Of a DNA stretch of 64,000 nucleotides, positions 33,407 to 42,469 are shown piece by piece. Each line of letters starts with the position of its first letter. Position 1 is the first letter of the stretch. The DNA is from Curtobacterium sp. MCBD17_032 (GTDB lineage: Bacteria > Actinomycetota > Actinomycetes > Actinomycetales > Microbacteriaceae), in NCBI RefSeq assembly GCF_003234855.1, contig NZ_QKTO01000002.1, positions 248,001 through 312,000 on the forward strand, given 5' to 3'. Under the pieces are notes generated by a model. It was given only the letters and a program-made list of their open reading frames with translations, ran no database searches and had not been told where the DNA came from. The position numbers and the translations under genes are program-made.

Positions 33407-33997
33407 TCAGAACGACTTGCGCAGGGCCTCCAGGCCGTCACGCAGGCGCCGGACCGCCGCGTCGTCGAGTGTGCCGCGGGCTGCGCGGCGACGCAGGTCG
33501 GCGCGGAGCTGTTGCCGGAACACGGCGACCGCCATCTCGGCGTCGCGGAGCACCCGTCCACCGGACGCCGTGACCGACGCCTCGGCGCCGGCCGAGGCGC
33601 TGCCCCCGGTCGGACCGCTGTGCTGGGCCGCGGCGAGGTCGGCGCGGAGCGAGTCCATCGCGGCGCCGACCGACGCGCGGACGCCGTCGGCGAGCGACTT
33701 GACGCTGTCCGCGACGCCGTTCTCGAGCTGGGCGACCTCGTCGGCGCGGGCGTCGAGCTCGGCACGGCCGGCGTCCGTGATGGCGTACACGGTCTTCCGG
33801 CCGTCGGACGTCTTCGTGACCAGTCCGTCCTCCTCGAGCTTGGCGAGCCGCGGGTACACGGTGCCGGCACTCGGGACGTAGGTGCCGCCGAAGCGGTCGC
33901 CGAGCGCGGTGATGACCTCGTAGCCGTGCATCGGGTGGTCGGCGAGCAGGACGAGGAGGTACAGGCGCAGGTGTCCGTGCGCGAAGACGGGGCTCAT
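33407..33997 (-). CDS. PadR family transcriptional regulator
   Basis: A 196-residue winged-helix regulator. The N-terminal PadR domain (about 8-85) has LYLLVLLADHPMHGYEVI, the recognition segment GTVYPRLAKLEEDGL and the wing VYAITDAGRAELD. A helical C-terminal region follows, interrupted by a short Gly/Ser/Ala-rich linker around residues 128-143. Its ATG overlaps the stop of the DUF4097 gene (ATGA), so the two form one operon. The inverted repeat at 34863-34910 before the DUF4097 gene is the likely operator for autoregulation. Confidence 0.93.
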   Translation of the reverse strand: MSPVFAHGHLRLYLLVLLADHPMHGYEVITALGDRFGGTYVPSAGTVYPRLAKLEEDGLVTKTSDGRKTVYAITDAGRAELDARADEVAQLENGVADSVKSLADGVRASVGAAMDSLRADLAAAQHSGPTGGSASAGAEASVTASGGRVLRDAEMAVAVFRQQLRADLRRRAARGTLDDAAVRRLRDGLEALRKSF

Positions 33998-34842
33998 GCG
34001 ACGCCGCCCTGCTCGTCGGTGGTGGTGTCGGCGGTCGGGACGATCGCCGGGCCGTGCACGACGGCGACGTCGCCGGAGACCGAGTTCACCCGGATGTCGA
34101 CGTACGAGCCGGAGAGCTCGCCGTCGGTCCGGGTGTACGTGCCGCGGGTGCCGCGGAGCTCGGCGTCGTCGAACTGCAGGCGGCCGGTCGCGGTGGTGAT
34201 CGTGCTCGTGTAGGCCGTCCCGTGCTCGAGTCGGACGTCGACCGGGCCGGACACGGTGTTGACCTTCACCGCGTCCGGGGTGCCGTGCAGGTCGAGCACC
34301 ACGGCGGACGAGACGGCGTCGGCCGAGAACCGACGGATCTCGCCAGTGGCGACGACGTCACCCGAGACCGTCCGGAGCGTGACGGTGCCGACTTGGTCGC
34401 GGATCGTGGTCGTGCCGGAGACGGCGTGCACCTGGACGTCGCCGATGACCCCGTCCACGACGACGTCCCCGGAGACGCTGTTGAGCGACGCGCCGCGCTC
34501 GGTGCCGGCGAGCAGGACGCCGGCCGAGACGACCCCGAGCGTGACGGTGACGTCGCGCGGGACGAGGATGCTGACGTCCGCGCGGGCCCCGCCCCCACGG
34601 AAGGACTTGAGGAAGCCGAGCGGGTCGTCCCAGCGCATCTGGGGGTGGTCGACCGTGAGGGTGTCGCCCTCGATCTCCACCTTGATGGGCTTGCCCGAGA
34701 CCTGGTGGATCTCCACGCGGGCAGTCGGCTCGTCGTGCGTGACGACGTCCACCTGTCCTCCGACCAGGCCCACCCGCAGGGCGCGGACGATCCCGGTGTC
34801 GATGACCTTCGGCTCGTCGACGAGCCATTTCTCCTGTGCCAT
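33994..34842 (-). CDS. DUF4097-type beta-helix adhesin-like protein
   Basis: A 282-residue protein built from repeated VSGDV/VSG strand units (LNSVSGDVVVDGVIG, LRTVSGDVVATGEI, VNTVSGPVDVRLEHG, VNSVSGDVAVVHG), the hallmark of DUF4097 beta-helix domains. There is no signal peptide, so it probably stays in the cytoplasm or is membrane-associated by partners. Such proteins are often paired with PadR or PspC regulators in envelope-stress loci. It is the first gene of the leftward DUF4097-PadR operon and lies next to a strong operator. Confidence 0.9.
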   Translation of the reverse strand: MAQEKWLVDEPKVIDTGIVRALRVGLVGGQVDVVTHDEPTARVEIHQVSGKPIKVEIEGDTLTVDHPQMRWDDPLGFLKSFRGGGARADVSILVPRDVTVTLGVVSAGVLLAGTERGASLNSVSGDVVVDGVIGDVQVHAVSGTTTIRDQVGTVTLRTVSGDVVATGEIRRFSADAVSSAVVLDLHGTPDAVKVNTVSGPVDVRLEHGTAYTSTITTATGRLQFDDAELRGTRGTYTRTDGELSGSYVDIRVNSVSGDVAVVHGPAIVPTADTTTDEQGGVA

Positions 34843-34862
34843 GACCGCTCCTCGATGTCTGA

Positions 34863-34910
34863 TGAGACGCGATGTATCGCGTCGTTCAGATCACGATACA
34901 TCGCGTCTCA
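34863..34910. promoter_or_regulatory. Perfect 17-bp inverted repeat, probable PadR operator
   Basis: TGAGACGCGATGTATCG (34863-34879) and its perfect complement CGATACATCGCGTCTCA (34894-34910) are separated by 14 bases and begin 20 bases before the DUF4097 start. The ATGTATCG/CGATACAT core is of the type bound by PadR repressors, which act on dyads with ATGT/ACAT. The neighbouring PadR gene is the natural partner. Confidence 0.85.
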
Positions 34911-34924
34911 CGGATGTGCCAGGG

Positions 34925-35590
34925 TCAGATCGTGACGTCCGGTGAACGGTCAGCGATCAGCGGGACGGGGGCGGTCCGCTCCGGCTGGGCCGGGCTCCAG
35001 GGGAACCGACGGAACAGCGGCATGAGCGGCTGGACGAGCGGGCCGATCGCGAACGCCGCGACGACCGTGCCGACGCCGACGTCCCCGCCGAGCAGCCAGC
35101 CGACGACCACGACCGTGATCTCCACGACGGTGCGCGCGGCCCACACCGGCCACCCGAACCGCTCGTGCAGGCCGACCATCAGGCCGTCCCGAGCGCCGGT
35201 GCCGAGACCCGCGCCGATGTAGCAGGCCGTCGCGACGGCGAGCAGGGCGAGGCTCGCGACGAAGAGCAGGACCCGACCGGTCAGGCCGGACGGCTCCGGG
35301 ACCAGCCAGAGCACCAGGTCGGCGGCCGGACCGATCGCGAGGGCGTTGAGGAGCGTGCCGATCCCCGGGCGTTGCCGGAGTGGGATCCAGAGCAGCAGGA
35401 TCACGAGGCTCGACACGACGGTGATGGCGCCGAAGGACCACGGCAGGACGTTCTCCAGTCCCTGCGTGAGGACCGTCCACGACGAGACGCCGACGACCGC
35501 GCGGACCTGCAGGGCGACCGAGGCGCCGTACAGGAAGAGGCCGACGAGGAGTTGCGCGGAACGGAGCGACAGAGCGGTGGGGCGGGACAC
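34925..35590 (-). CDS. yczE: YczE-type integral membrane protein
   Basis: A 221-residue membrane protein with about five or six helices, beginning RSAQLLVGLFLYGASVALQV, with PGIGTLLNALAIGPAADL, GTGARDGLMVGL and GTVVAAFAIGPLVQ. These are characteristic of the YczE/YitT-like family. It is divergent from a MocR regulator gene (61 bases between starts), the same arrangement as yczR-yczE in other bacteria, where the MocR protein controls yczE. The GTG at 35588-35590 fits the family N-terminus. Confidence 0.85.
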   Translation of the reverse strand: MSRPTALSLRSAQLLVGLFLYGASVALQVRAVVGVSSWTVLTQGLENVLPWSFGAITVVSSLVILLLWIPLRQRPGIGTLLNALAIGPAADLVLWLVPEPSGLTGRVLLFVASLALLAVATACYIGAGLGTGARDGLMVGLHERFGWPVWAARTVVEITVVVVGWLLGGDVGVGTVVAAFAIGPLVQPLMPLFRRFPWSPAQPERTAPVPLIADRSPDVTI

Positions 35591-35607
35591 GCGTCGATCT
35601 TGGGCCG

Positions 35608-35634
35608 GATTGGCCTGCTCGTCGAGAGCCAATC
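35608..35634. promoter_or_regulatory. Inverted repeat between yczE and MocR, candidate operator
   Basis: GATTGGC (35608-35614) and GCCAATC (35628-35634) form a perfect inverted repeat with a 13-base spacer, in the middle of the 61-base gap between the divergent genes. MocR/YczR proteins bind ATTGG-type repeats in such gaps, so this is the likely shared site. Confidence 0.65.
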
Positions 35635-35651
35635 GCCCTACAGTGGACCCC

Positions 35652-37091
35652 GTGACCCCCGTCCTGCTCAGCGCCCGCTCCGCCGCCACACTCCTGACGC
35701 ACTGGCGAGCCGGCTCCGGTGCCCCCGCCTACGAGGCGCTCGCCGACGCCGTGCGGGTCCTCGTCATCGACGGGCGGATCCCGCACGGTGCCCGCCTGCC
35801 GGCCGAACGCGGGCTCGCGATCGCACTCGGGGTCTCGCGCACGACCGTCGCGAACGCCTACGCGCGGCTCCGCGAAGACGGCTACCTGACGTCCCTCCGC
35901 GGCTCGGGCAGCGTCGTCCGCCTGCCGCTCGAGGGGCGTCCGGACCCCGAGGAGCTCGGCGGCGTCGTACCCGCGGACGTGCTCGACCTGCGGAAGGCCG
36001 CGCTGCGGAGCGCCCCGGTCGTCGCCGAGGCCGTCGACCGCGCGATGCGGCACCTGCCGGCGGCGCTCGCCGGGATCGGGTTCGACACGGTCGGGGACCC
36101 GGGCCTCCGCACGGCGATCGCGGAGCGGTACACGGCCCGGGGGCTGCCGACCTCGCCCTCCGAGGTGATCGTCACCGTCGGCGCCCAACACGCGATCGCG
36201 CTGCTGGCGCGGGTGCTCGTCGGGCGCGGTGACCCGGTGCTCGTCGAGTCGCCGACCTACCCGCACGCGCACGAGGCCCTCCGCGCTGCCGGTGGTCGGC
36301 TGGTGTCGGTCCCCGTCGACCCCCGCGGCGGGTGGGACGAGGGCGTGCTCGACGCGACCCTGCGCCGCTCAGCGCCGACGATGGCCTACGTCATGCCCGA
36401 GCTGCACAACCCGACGGGCGCGACCATGCCGACGTCCACGCGGAGCGTCCTGCTCGAGGCCGCCGCGGCCGTCGGCACCGTCGTCGTCGCCGACGAGACG
36501 ATGGGGGAACTCCGCATCGACGGCCCGTCCGCGCCCCCGCTGGCCGCCGGGGCGCCGGGTGAGGTCGTCATGGTCGGTTCCGCGGACAAGGTCTTCTGGG
36601 GCGGGCTGCGGATCGGCTGGATCCGCGCCGCGCCGGAGCTCCTGCACCGCCTGCTCCTCGCCCGGCCGACCGGCGACCTCGGCACACCGACCCTCGACCA
36701 GCTCGTCGCGCGCGAGCTGGTCCCGCAGACGGCAGCCGTCCTGGAGGCCCGGCGTCCGGCCCTCCGTGCCGGTCGCGACGGTCTCGTGGCCGCGTTGCGG
36801 GAGCGGCTGCCGGAGTGGGACGTGCCGTCGCCGGCCGGCGGCCTGACGACGTGGATCGGGCTCGGGCGGCCGGTGTCGACCGCGCTCGTCCTCGCCGCGC
36901 GGTCGGAGGGCGTCGTGCTCGCGTCCGGGGGCGTGTTCGGGCCGGACGGCGGGTTCGAACGGTCCCTCCGCGTGCCGTTCACCCTGTCCGCGGCGGAACG
37001 CGACCGGGTGGTCGAGACGCTCGCGCGGTCCTGGGAACGGGTCGGCGGCGCGGCCGTCGGGGCGCGGGGGTCGTCGGCCGCGGTGGTGTGA
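35652..37091 (+). CDS. MocR-type GntR regulator with aminotransferase domain
   Basis: A 479-residue fusion. The N-terminal GntR winged helix occupies about 20-90 (YEALADAVRVLVIDGRIPHGARLPAERGLA, then VSRTTVANAYARLREDGY). The rest is a fold-type I aminotransferase-like domain with the PLP lysine at Lys313 in GSADK and the HNPTGATMP motif. The GTG at 35652 is chosen; an in-frame GTG at 35643 is an alternative. The PLP ligand senses vitamin B6 or amino compounds in such regulators. It faces yczE, its probable target. Confidence 0.92.
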   Translation: MTPVLLSARSAATLLTHWRAGSGAPAYEALADAVRVLVIDGRIPHGARLPAERGLAIALGVSRTTVANAYARLREDGYLTSLRGSGSVVRLPLEGRPDPEELGGVVPADVLDLRKAALRSAPVVAEAVDRAMRHLPAALAGIGFDTVGDPGLRTAIAERYTARGLPTSPSEVIVTVGAQHAIALLARVLVGRGDPVLVESPTYPHAHEALRAAGGRLVSVPVDPRGGWDEGVLDATLRRSAPTMAYVMPELHNPTGATMPTSTRSVLLEAAAAVGTVVVADETMGELRIDGPSAPPLAAGAPGEVVMVGSADKVFWGGLRIGWIRAAPELLHRLLLARPTGDLGTPTLDQLVARELVPQTAAVLEARRPALRAGRDGLVAALRERLPEWDVPSPAGGLTTWIGLGRPVSTALVLAARSEGVVLASGGVFGPDGGFERSLRVPFTLSAAERDRVVETLARSWERVGGAAVGARGSSAAVV

Positions 37092-37223
37092 CGGCGCTCG
37101 CCGTGTGTCGCTCCTCCTCCGTGGGCCGCGTCACTCTTCCTCGGTCGCGTCACTCCTCCGGAGGACGGGGATGGCCCTCCCGGCGGATGCGTCCTCCGGT
37201 CCCGGCCCGTCAGCATCGGGACC

Positions 37224-37922
37224 ATGAACAGCACCCTGTCCTCCGCTGGTGTCACCCGGGCCGCGTCGTCGTCGGTTCCCGGGCCCGAGAGCGGCAGCGC
37301 GGTGCCGCCGTTCGCCCGCTGCACCATGGCGGTGACCGGGGCCGTGCTCGCCGGCATCGCGACGAGCTTCGGGCAGGCGGTGCCCGGACTGTCGTCGATC
37401 TCGAACGCGGCCGGCCCGTGGTTCGTCGTCGCCGTGCTGCTCGTGCTCGCCGCCGGGATCACCCGCGGCGGTCGCCGACCCCGTCTGCGGACCGCCCTCG
37501 CGATGGTCTCCGGCGTCGTGCTGCTCGAACTCATGCACATCGGCTACTGGGCGGCGACGAACCTCCGCGGGTACGTCGACACCCTGTCGATCACCAACTT
37601 CTGGGTGGTGATGGCGCTGCCGGCCGGGCTGCTCGCCGGTGCCGTCGCGCTGGCGCTCCGCTCCCCGGACGGCCGCTGGCGGGGCGCGGCAGCCGGTGTC
37701 ACCGCCGCGGTCCTCGTCGGCGAGGGGGCGCGGGCGCTGCTGCAGGTCGCGGCGAGCACGGGGACCGTCACGTGGGTCGTCCAGATCGTCGTCGGCGTGG
37801 CGGTCCTCGTCGCCGGCATCGCCCTGGCCCGGTCGCCGATCGGCCGTGCGGTCGCGCTCGGGGTCGGCGTCGTCGGCTCGGTCGCCGTCTTCGTCGTGTA
37901 CGCCGTGCTCGGCGCCGGCTGA
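37224..37922 (+). CDS. DUF6518-like membrane protein
   Basis: A 232-residue membrane protein with about seven hydrophobic helices. The stretch AVLAGIATSFGQAVPGLSSISNAAGPWFVVAVLL matches the pattern I associate with DUF6518 (an SFGQ segment, then SNAAGPW). An N-terminal Ser/Pro-rich segment of 30 residues precedes helix 1. No function is known. It lies alone between the MocR gene and the RND transporter; both neighbours are on the same strand. Confidence 0.68.
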   Translation: MNSTLSSAGVTRAASSSVPGPESGSAVPPFARCTMAVTGAVLAGIATSFGQAVPGLSSISNAAGPWFVVAVLLVLAAGITRGGRRPRLRTALAMVSGVVLLELMHIGYWAATNLRGYVDTLSITNFWVVMALPAGLLAGAVALALRSPDGRWRGAAAGVTAAVLVGEGARALLQVAASTGTVTWVVQIVVGVAVLVAGIALARSPIGRAVALGVGVVGSVAVFVVYAVLGAG

Positions 37923-38019
37923 CCCGAGGCGTCCCGCCACCGGGACGGGTACCTGCACGTTCATCCCCAGGATGCACTTCGGCTGGGTGGATGCAGGACC
38001 GGGCTGCGAGGATCAGGGC

Positions 38020-41000
38020 GTGCACCTCCTCTCCGTCTTCAGTCTCCGGAACCGCGCCCTCATCGCCCTCGTGACGATCGTGGTCGCCGTCTTCGGTGGC
38101 GTCGCCCTGTCGAGCCTGAAGCAGGAACTCATCCCGAGCGTCGAGTTCCCGCAGGTCGCCATCGTCAGCGCCTACCCGGGGGCCACGCCGGAAGTCGTGT
38201 CGAACGACGTCTCGACGAAGATCGAGCAGGCGATCCAGGTCGTCCCGGACCTCGAGTCGACGAGTGCGACGTCATCGACCGGACAGAGCGTCGTCTCCGC
38301 CTCGTTCGACTACGGATCGAACCTGGCCAGCGCCGAGGACAAGATCCAGACCGCGGTGAACGCGCTCTCGCTGCCCGACTCCGTGCAGACGCAGATCGTC
38401 ACCGGGTCCTTCGACGACCTCCCCGTGCTGCAGGTCGCGGTCTCGGCGTCCGGCAACCAGGAGGAGCTGGTCGACCGGCTGCAGGCGACGGCGATCCCCG
38501 ACCTCGAGAAGCTCGACGGCGTCCGACAGGCCGACGTGTTCGGCAACCCCGGACGTCGTGTCGTGATCACGCCCGACGAAGACGAGCTCGCCGCCCGGGG
38601 CCTCAGCCAGACGGCGATCTCGGACGCGCTCGACGACAACGGCACGCTCATCCCCGGTGGCACGATCACCGAGGACGGGTCGACCCTCTCGGTGCAGACC
38701 GGTGAGCGGATCGCGTCGCTCGACGACATCCGTGCGCTGCCCCTCACCGCCTCGTCGGGGTCCGGCGGATCGGACACGCAGGACACCACGTCGACCGACA
38801 CGACGACCGGTGCACCCGGCGCGGGTGCACCCGCTGCCGGTGCGACGACCCCGGGCGGGACGACGACCGGTGGCGCAACCGATGCCGCACCCACCGACGC
38901 AGCCGCCACCCCTGCCGCCACCCCGACCGACACCACCCTCGGCGACGTCGCCGAGGTGGCGATCAAGGAGTCGCCGCGGACGTCGATCAGCCGCGTCGAC
39001 GGCGAGCAGGCCCTGACGATCTCGATCACGAAGACGCAGGAGGCCAACACCGTCGACGTGTCGACCATCGTCGGGGACGCGTTGCCCGGCATCGAGGACA
39101 AGATCGAGGGCGACCCGCGCTTCACCGTGGTCTTCGACCAGGCGCCCTACATCCAGCAGTCGATCGACTCGCTGGCCGAGGAAGGGCTGCTCGGCCTGGC
39201 CTTCGCGGTCGTCGTCATCCTGGTGTTCCTGCTCTCGGTGCGGTCCACGCTCGTCACGGCGGTCTCGATCCCGACGTCGGTGCTCCTCGCGGCGATCGGC
39301 ATGCAGGCCGCCGGCTACTCGCTCAACATCATCACGCTGGCCGCGCTCACCATCGCGATCGGCCGCGTGGTCGACGACTCGATCGTCGTCATCGAGAACA
39401 TCAAGCGGCACATGCGGCCCGGCGTCGACCGGGCGCAGGCCGTGCTCGACGCCGTGCGCGAGGTCGCCGGCGCCGTCACCGCGTCGACGCTCACGACCGT
39501 CGCGGTGTTCCTCCCCGTGGCCTTCGTCGCGGAACTCGTCGGGGAGCTCTTCCGGCCGTTCGCCGTGACCGTCACCCTGGCGCTCGTGGCCTCGCTGCTC
39601 GTGTCGCTCACGATCGTCCCGGTGCTCGCGTACTGGTGGCTGCGGCCGAAGAAGGCGAAGCAGGTCGAGGGCGAGCGGGACGAGCCGACCGCCGACACCG
39701 GACAGGCCGCGCACGCCGCGGCCCGCGGCGACGAGCGCACCGTCGAGCCCGCCGCACTGCGGCCGACCTCCGAGGCGTCGCTCGCTTCCGCCGCGGACCT
39801 GCACGACGCCGGCTCCTCGGACCGGCTCCGCCGGGTGTACCTGCCGGTGCTCCGGTGGGCCGTCCGCGCGCCGGTCGTCGTCGTCCTGCTCGCCGTCGTC
39901 GTCCTCGGCGGGACGGTCGCCGCGCTGCCGCTGGTCACGACGAACTACCTCGGCGACTCCGGCCAGAACACCTTCACCGTCACCCAGGACCTCGAGGCCG
40001 GTTCGAGCCTCGACGTCCAGTCCGACTCCGCGCGACAGGTGGAACGCGAACTCCAGGACGTGCCCGGCGTGGAGACCGTCCAGACCACCATCGGCACGAG
40101 TGGACAGTCCATCCAGGCCGCGTTCGGGGGCGGGGGCTCGGCGTCGGTGCAGTACGCGGTGACGACGGACGCGGAAGCCGACCAGCCGACGATCCAGGCC
40201 GATGCCCGCAAGCGGCTGGACGCCATCGACGGTGTGGGCGAGATCACCATCGCCTCGTCCGGTGGCGGGTTCGGCGGCAGCAGCGACATCGAGGTGGACG
40301 TCACCGCCCCGACGCAGGCGCAGCTCGAGACCGCCTCGCGCAAGGTCCTCGCGACCATGCGTTCGGTCGAGGGCACCACCGGGGCCACGAGCAACCTCTC
40401 GGCCGCGGAGCCCTTCCTCGCCGTCCGGGTGGACCGGGCGAAGGCCGCCGACCTCGGACTCACCGAGACCCAGGTCGGCGGGCTCGTGGCCGCCGCGGTC
40501 TCGCCGCGCGACACCGGCAGCATCGAGATCGACGACGCCACCCTCGACGTCTACATCGCGAACCCGGACCCGCCGACGACCGTCGCAGCCCTGCGGTCCC
40601 TCGACGTGCCGACGAGCACCGGGACCGTGCCGCTCACGGACGTCGCGACGGTCGAGCAGTCGGAGGGGCCGACCACGGTCACGACGACGAACGCCGCCCG
40701 CACCGCCACGATCACCGTGACACCGGACGCGACGAACCTGGGCGCGGCCGTCCAGGCGGTCACCACGGCGGTCGACGAGCTCGACCTGCCGCGGGGCGCG
40801 AGTGCCTCCATCGGTGGTGTCGCCGCGAGCCAGTCGTCCGCGTTCTCGCAGCTCGGCCTCGCCGTCGTGGTCGCCGTGCTGATCGTCTACGTGATCATGG
40901 TCGCCACGTTCCGGAGCCTGCTCCAGCCGCTGATGCTCCTGGTCTCGGTGCCGTTCGCCGCGACCGGTGCGATCCTGCTGCAGGTCGTCTCCGGGGTCCC

Positions 41001-41376
41001 GATCGGTGTGGCGTCGCTCATCGGGCTGCTCATGCTCGTCGGCATCGTCGTGACGAACGCGATCGTCCTCATCGACCTGGTGAACCAGTACCGGCGACGC
41101 GGGCTCCCCGTCCGCAAAGCGCTGCTCGAGGGCGCGACCCGTCGTCTCCGTCCGATCCTCATGACGGCGCTGGCGACGATCTTCGCGCTGTTGCCGATGG
41201 CGATCGGGCTCACCGGCAAGTCGGGGTTCATCTCCCAGCCGCTGGCGCTCGTCGTGATCGGTGGCCTCGTGTCGTCGACGCTGCTGACCCTCGTCGTGCT
41301 GCCGGCGCTGTACGCCCTCGTCGAGGGGGCCCGTGAACGTCGGGCGGAGCGGAGGGCGGCTCGGTCCGACGCGTGA
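38020..41376 (+). CDS. HAE1-type RND efflux transporter
   Basis: A 1118-residue inner-membrane transporter of the AcrB-like family. Two internal repeats each have one helix, a large porter domain and six helices. The proton-relay pair Asp452/Asp453 is in GRVVDDSIVVIENI. An Ala/Thr/Pro/Gly-rich insert (residues about 242-308) lies in the first outer loop and is unusual for the family. The GTG at 38020 is the best start, with upstream GAGGATCAGGG. RND pumps of this type normally need an adaptor; none is adjacent. In Gram-positive bacteria such proteins export lipids, siderophores or drugs; the substrate is unknown. Confidence 0.92.
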   Translation: MHLLSVFSLRNRALIALVTIVVAVFGGVALSSLKQELIPSVEFPQVAIVSAYPGATPEVVSNDVSTKIEQAIQVVPDLESTSATSSTGQSVVSASFDYGSNLASAEDKIQTAVNALSLPDSVQTQIVTGSFDDLPVLQVAVSASGNQEELVDRLQATAIPDLEKLDGVRQADVFGNPGRRVVITPDEDELAARGLSQTAISDALDDNGTLIPGGTITEDGSTLSVQTGERIASLDDIRALPLTASSGSGGSDTQDTTSTDTTTGAPGAGAPAAGATTPGGTTTGGATDAAPTDAAATPAATPTDTTLGDVAEVAIKESPRTSISRVDGEQALTISITKTQEANTVDVSTIVGDALPGIEDKIEGDPRFTVVFDQAPYIQQSIDSLAEEGLLGLAFAVVVILVFLLSVRSTLVTAVSIPTSVLLAAIGMQAAGYSLNIITLAALTIAIGRVVDDSIVVIENIKRHMRPGVDRAQAVLDAVREVAGAVTASTLTTVAVFLPVAFVAELVGELFRPFAVTVTLALVASLLVSLTIVPVLAYWWLRPKKAKQVEGERDEPTADTGQAAHAAARGDERTVEPAALRPTSEASLASAADLHDAGSSDRLRRVYLPVLRWAVRAPVVVVLLAVVVLGGTVAALPLVTTNYLGDSGQNTFTVTQDLEAGSSLDVQSDSARQVERELQDVPGVETVQTTIGTSGQSIQAAFGGGGSASVQYAVTTDAEADQPTIQADARKRLDAIDGVGEITIASSGGGFGGSSDIEVDVTAPTQAQLETASRKVLATMRSVEGTTGATSNLSAAEPFLAVRVDRAKAADLGLTETQVGGLVAAAVSPRDTGSIEIDDATLDVYIANPDPPTTVAALRSLDVPTSTGTVPLTDVATVEQSEGPTTVTTTNAARTATITVTPDATNLGAAVQAVTTAVDELDLPRGASASIGGVAASQSSAFSQLGLAVVVAVLIVYVIMVATFRSLLQPLMLLVSVPFAATGAILLQVVSGVPIGVASLIGLLMLVGIVVTNAIVLIDLVNQYRRRGLPVRKALLEGATRRLRPILMTALATIFALLPMAIGLTGKSGFISQPLALVVIGGLVSSTLLTLVVLPALYALVEGARERRAERRAARSDA

Positions 41377-41397
41377 CGGCCGAGCGCCGTCGCGCCG

Positions 41398-42405
41398 TCA
41401 GCGCAGGCGGTCGCGCAGGAACGCCGTCACCCGCCGGCTCATCGCCCGGTCGAGCTGCGCGATCGAGTGCGCCGACCCCTGCACGGCCACGAACGTCACC
41501 GGGACGCCGTGGTCGCGCAGGGTGGTCGCGAAGCGCTGCGACTCCCACAGCGGGATGAACTCGTCCGTGGAGTGACCGATGAAGAACGGCGCGGTCTCCT
41601 GGGTCACCTGGTACAGGGGCGACGCTCGTCCGGCCGCCGGACACGACGTGTACGACTCGCATCCGAGGTACAGCAGCTGCTTCCGCTGGAACGACGCGGC
41701 GACACCGTCCGGGCCGGTGGACCGCGCGGTGAGGTCGGTCGGCCCGCTCAGGTCCACGACCGCCCGGATGCGGAAGCCGTCGGCGTGAGCGGCCGACTCG
41801 TGGTCCTCGACCGCCAGCAGCGCGGCGAGGTTGCCGCCGGCACTGCCGCCGAACACCCCGACGCGGTCCGGGTCGACGTCGTACGTCTGCAACGTGGTCG
41901 GTCGGAAGACGAAGTCGAGCGCGCGTCGGACGTCGTCGAGCCCGGCCGGGAACGGGTCCGTCGGTGCGAGGCGGTAGTCGACGTTGAAGGTCACGAAGCC
42001 CTCCGACGCCAGGAACTGACAGACCGACCGGTACGCGGCCGTGGCCTTGTCGCCGTGTGACCAGCTGCCACCGTGGATCATCATCACGGCCGGGCGCGAA
42101 CCGACCTCGACGCGGTCCGGTTCCTCCGCGGCCGGGGCGGTCGGCGTCGGGGTCGGGGTCGACGTGCTCTCGGGTGGACTGTCGGCCGGCAGGCACACGT
42201 CGAGCTGCTGCAGGGGGTCCTGCCCGTACGGAACGTCCGGCACGACGTCGATGCCGTGGTACTCCAGCGACAGCGGGTAGATGACCGGGTCGGCGGTGAC
42301 GGTGCTGTTCCCGTCCCCGGTCCCGTCGACCGTGCAGGACGCCGCTGCACCGACGACCGCGGCCGCGACGACGAGCGCGAGCAGGGTGCGGCGGCCGGAC
42401 TTCAT
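41398..42405 (-). CDS. Secreted alpha/beta-hydrolase lipoprotein
   Basis: A 335-residue exported esterase/lipase-like enzyme. The N-terminal signal has lipobox AASC, with Cys24 the lipidated residue. A Thr/Pro-rich linker (around 80-92) follows. The catalytic set looks complete: oxyanion HGGSW at 111-115, nucleophile Ser188 in GGSAGG, Asp281 and His313 (GSAHS). This is the pattern of the HSL/carboxylesterase group. It converges with the RND transporter and is divergent from ppk2. Confidence 0.9.
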   Translation of the reverse strand: MKSGRRTLLALVVAAAVVGAAASCTVDGTGDGNSTVTADPVIYPLSLEYHGIDVVPDVPYGQDPLQQLDVCLPADSPPESTSTPTPTPTAPAAEEPDRVEVGSRPAVMMIHGGSWSHGDKATAAYRSVCQFLASEGFVTFNVDYRLAPTDPFPAGLDDVRRALDFVFRPTTLQTYDVDPDRVGVFGGSAGGNLAALLAVEDHESAAHADGFRIRAVVDLSGPTDLTARSTGPDGVAASFQRKQLLYLGCESYTSCPAAGRASPLYQVTQETAPFFIGHSTDEFIPLWESQRFATTLRDHGVPVTFVAVQGSAHSIAQLDRAMSRRVTAFLRDRLR

Positions 42406-42469
42406 CGCCAGCCACGGTACATGGACGGGTGGGGGTGCCAGGATGAGAGCGAGATCCGCAGGAGGACCC

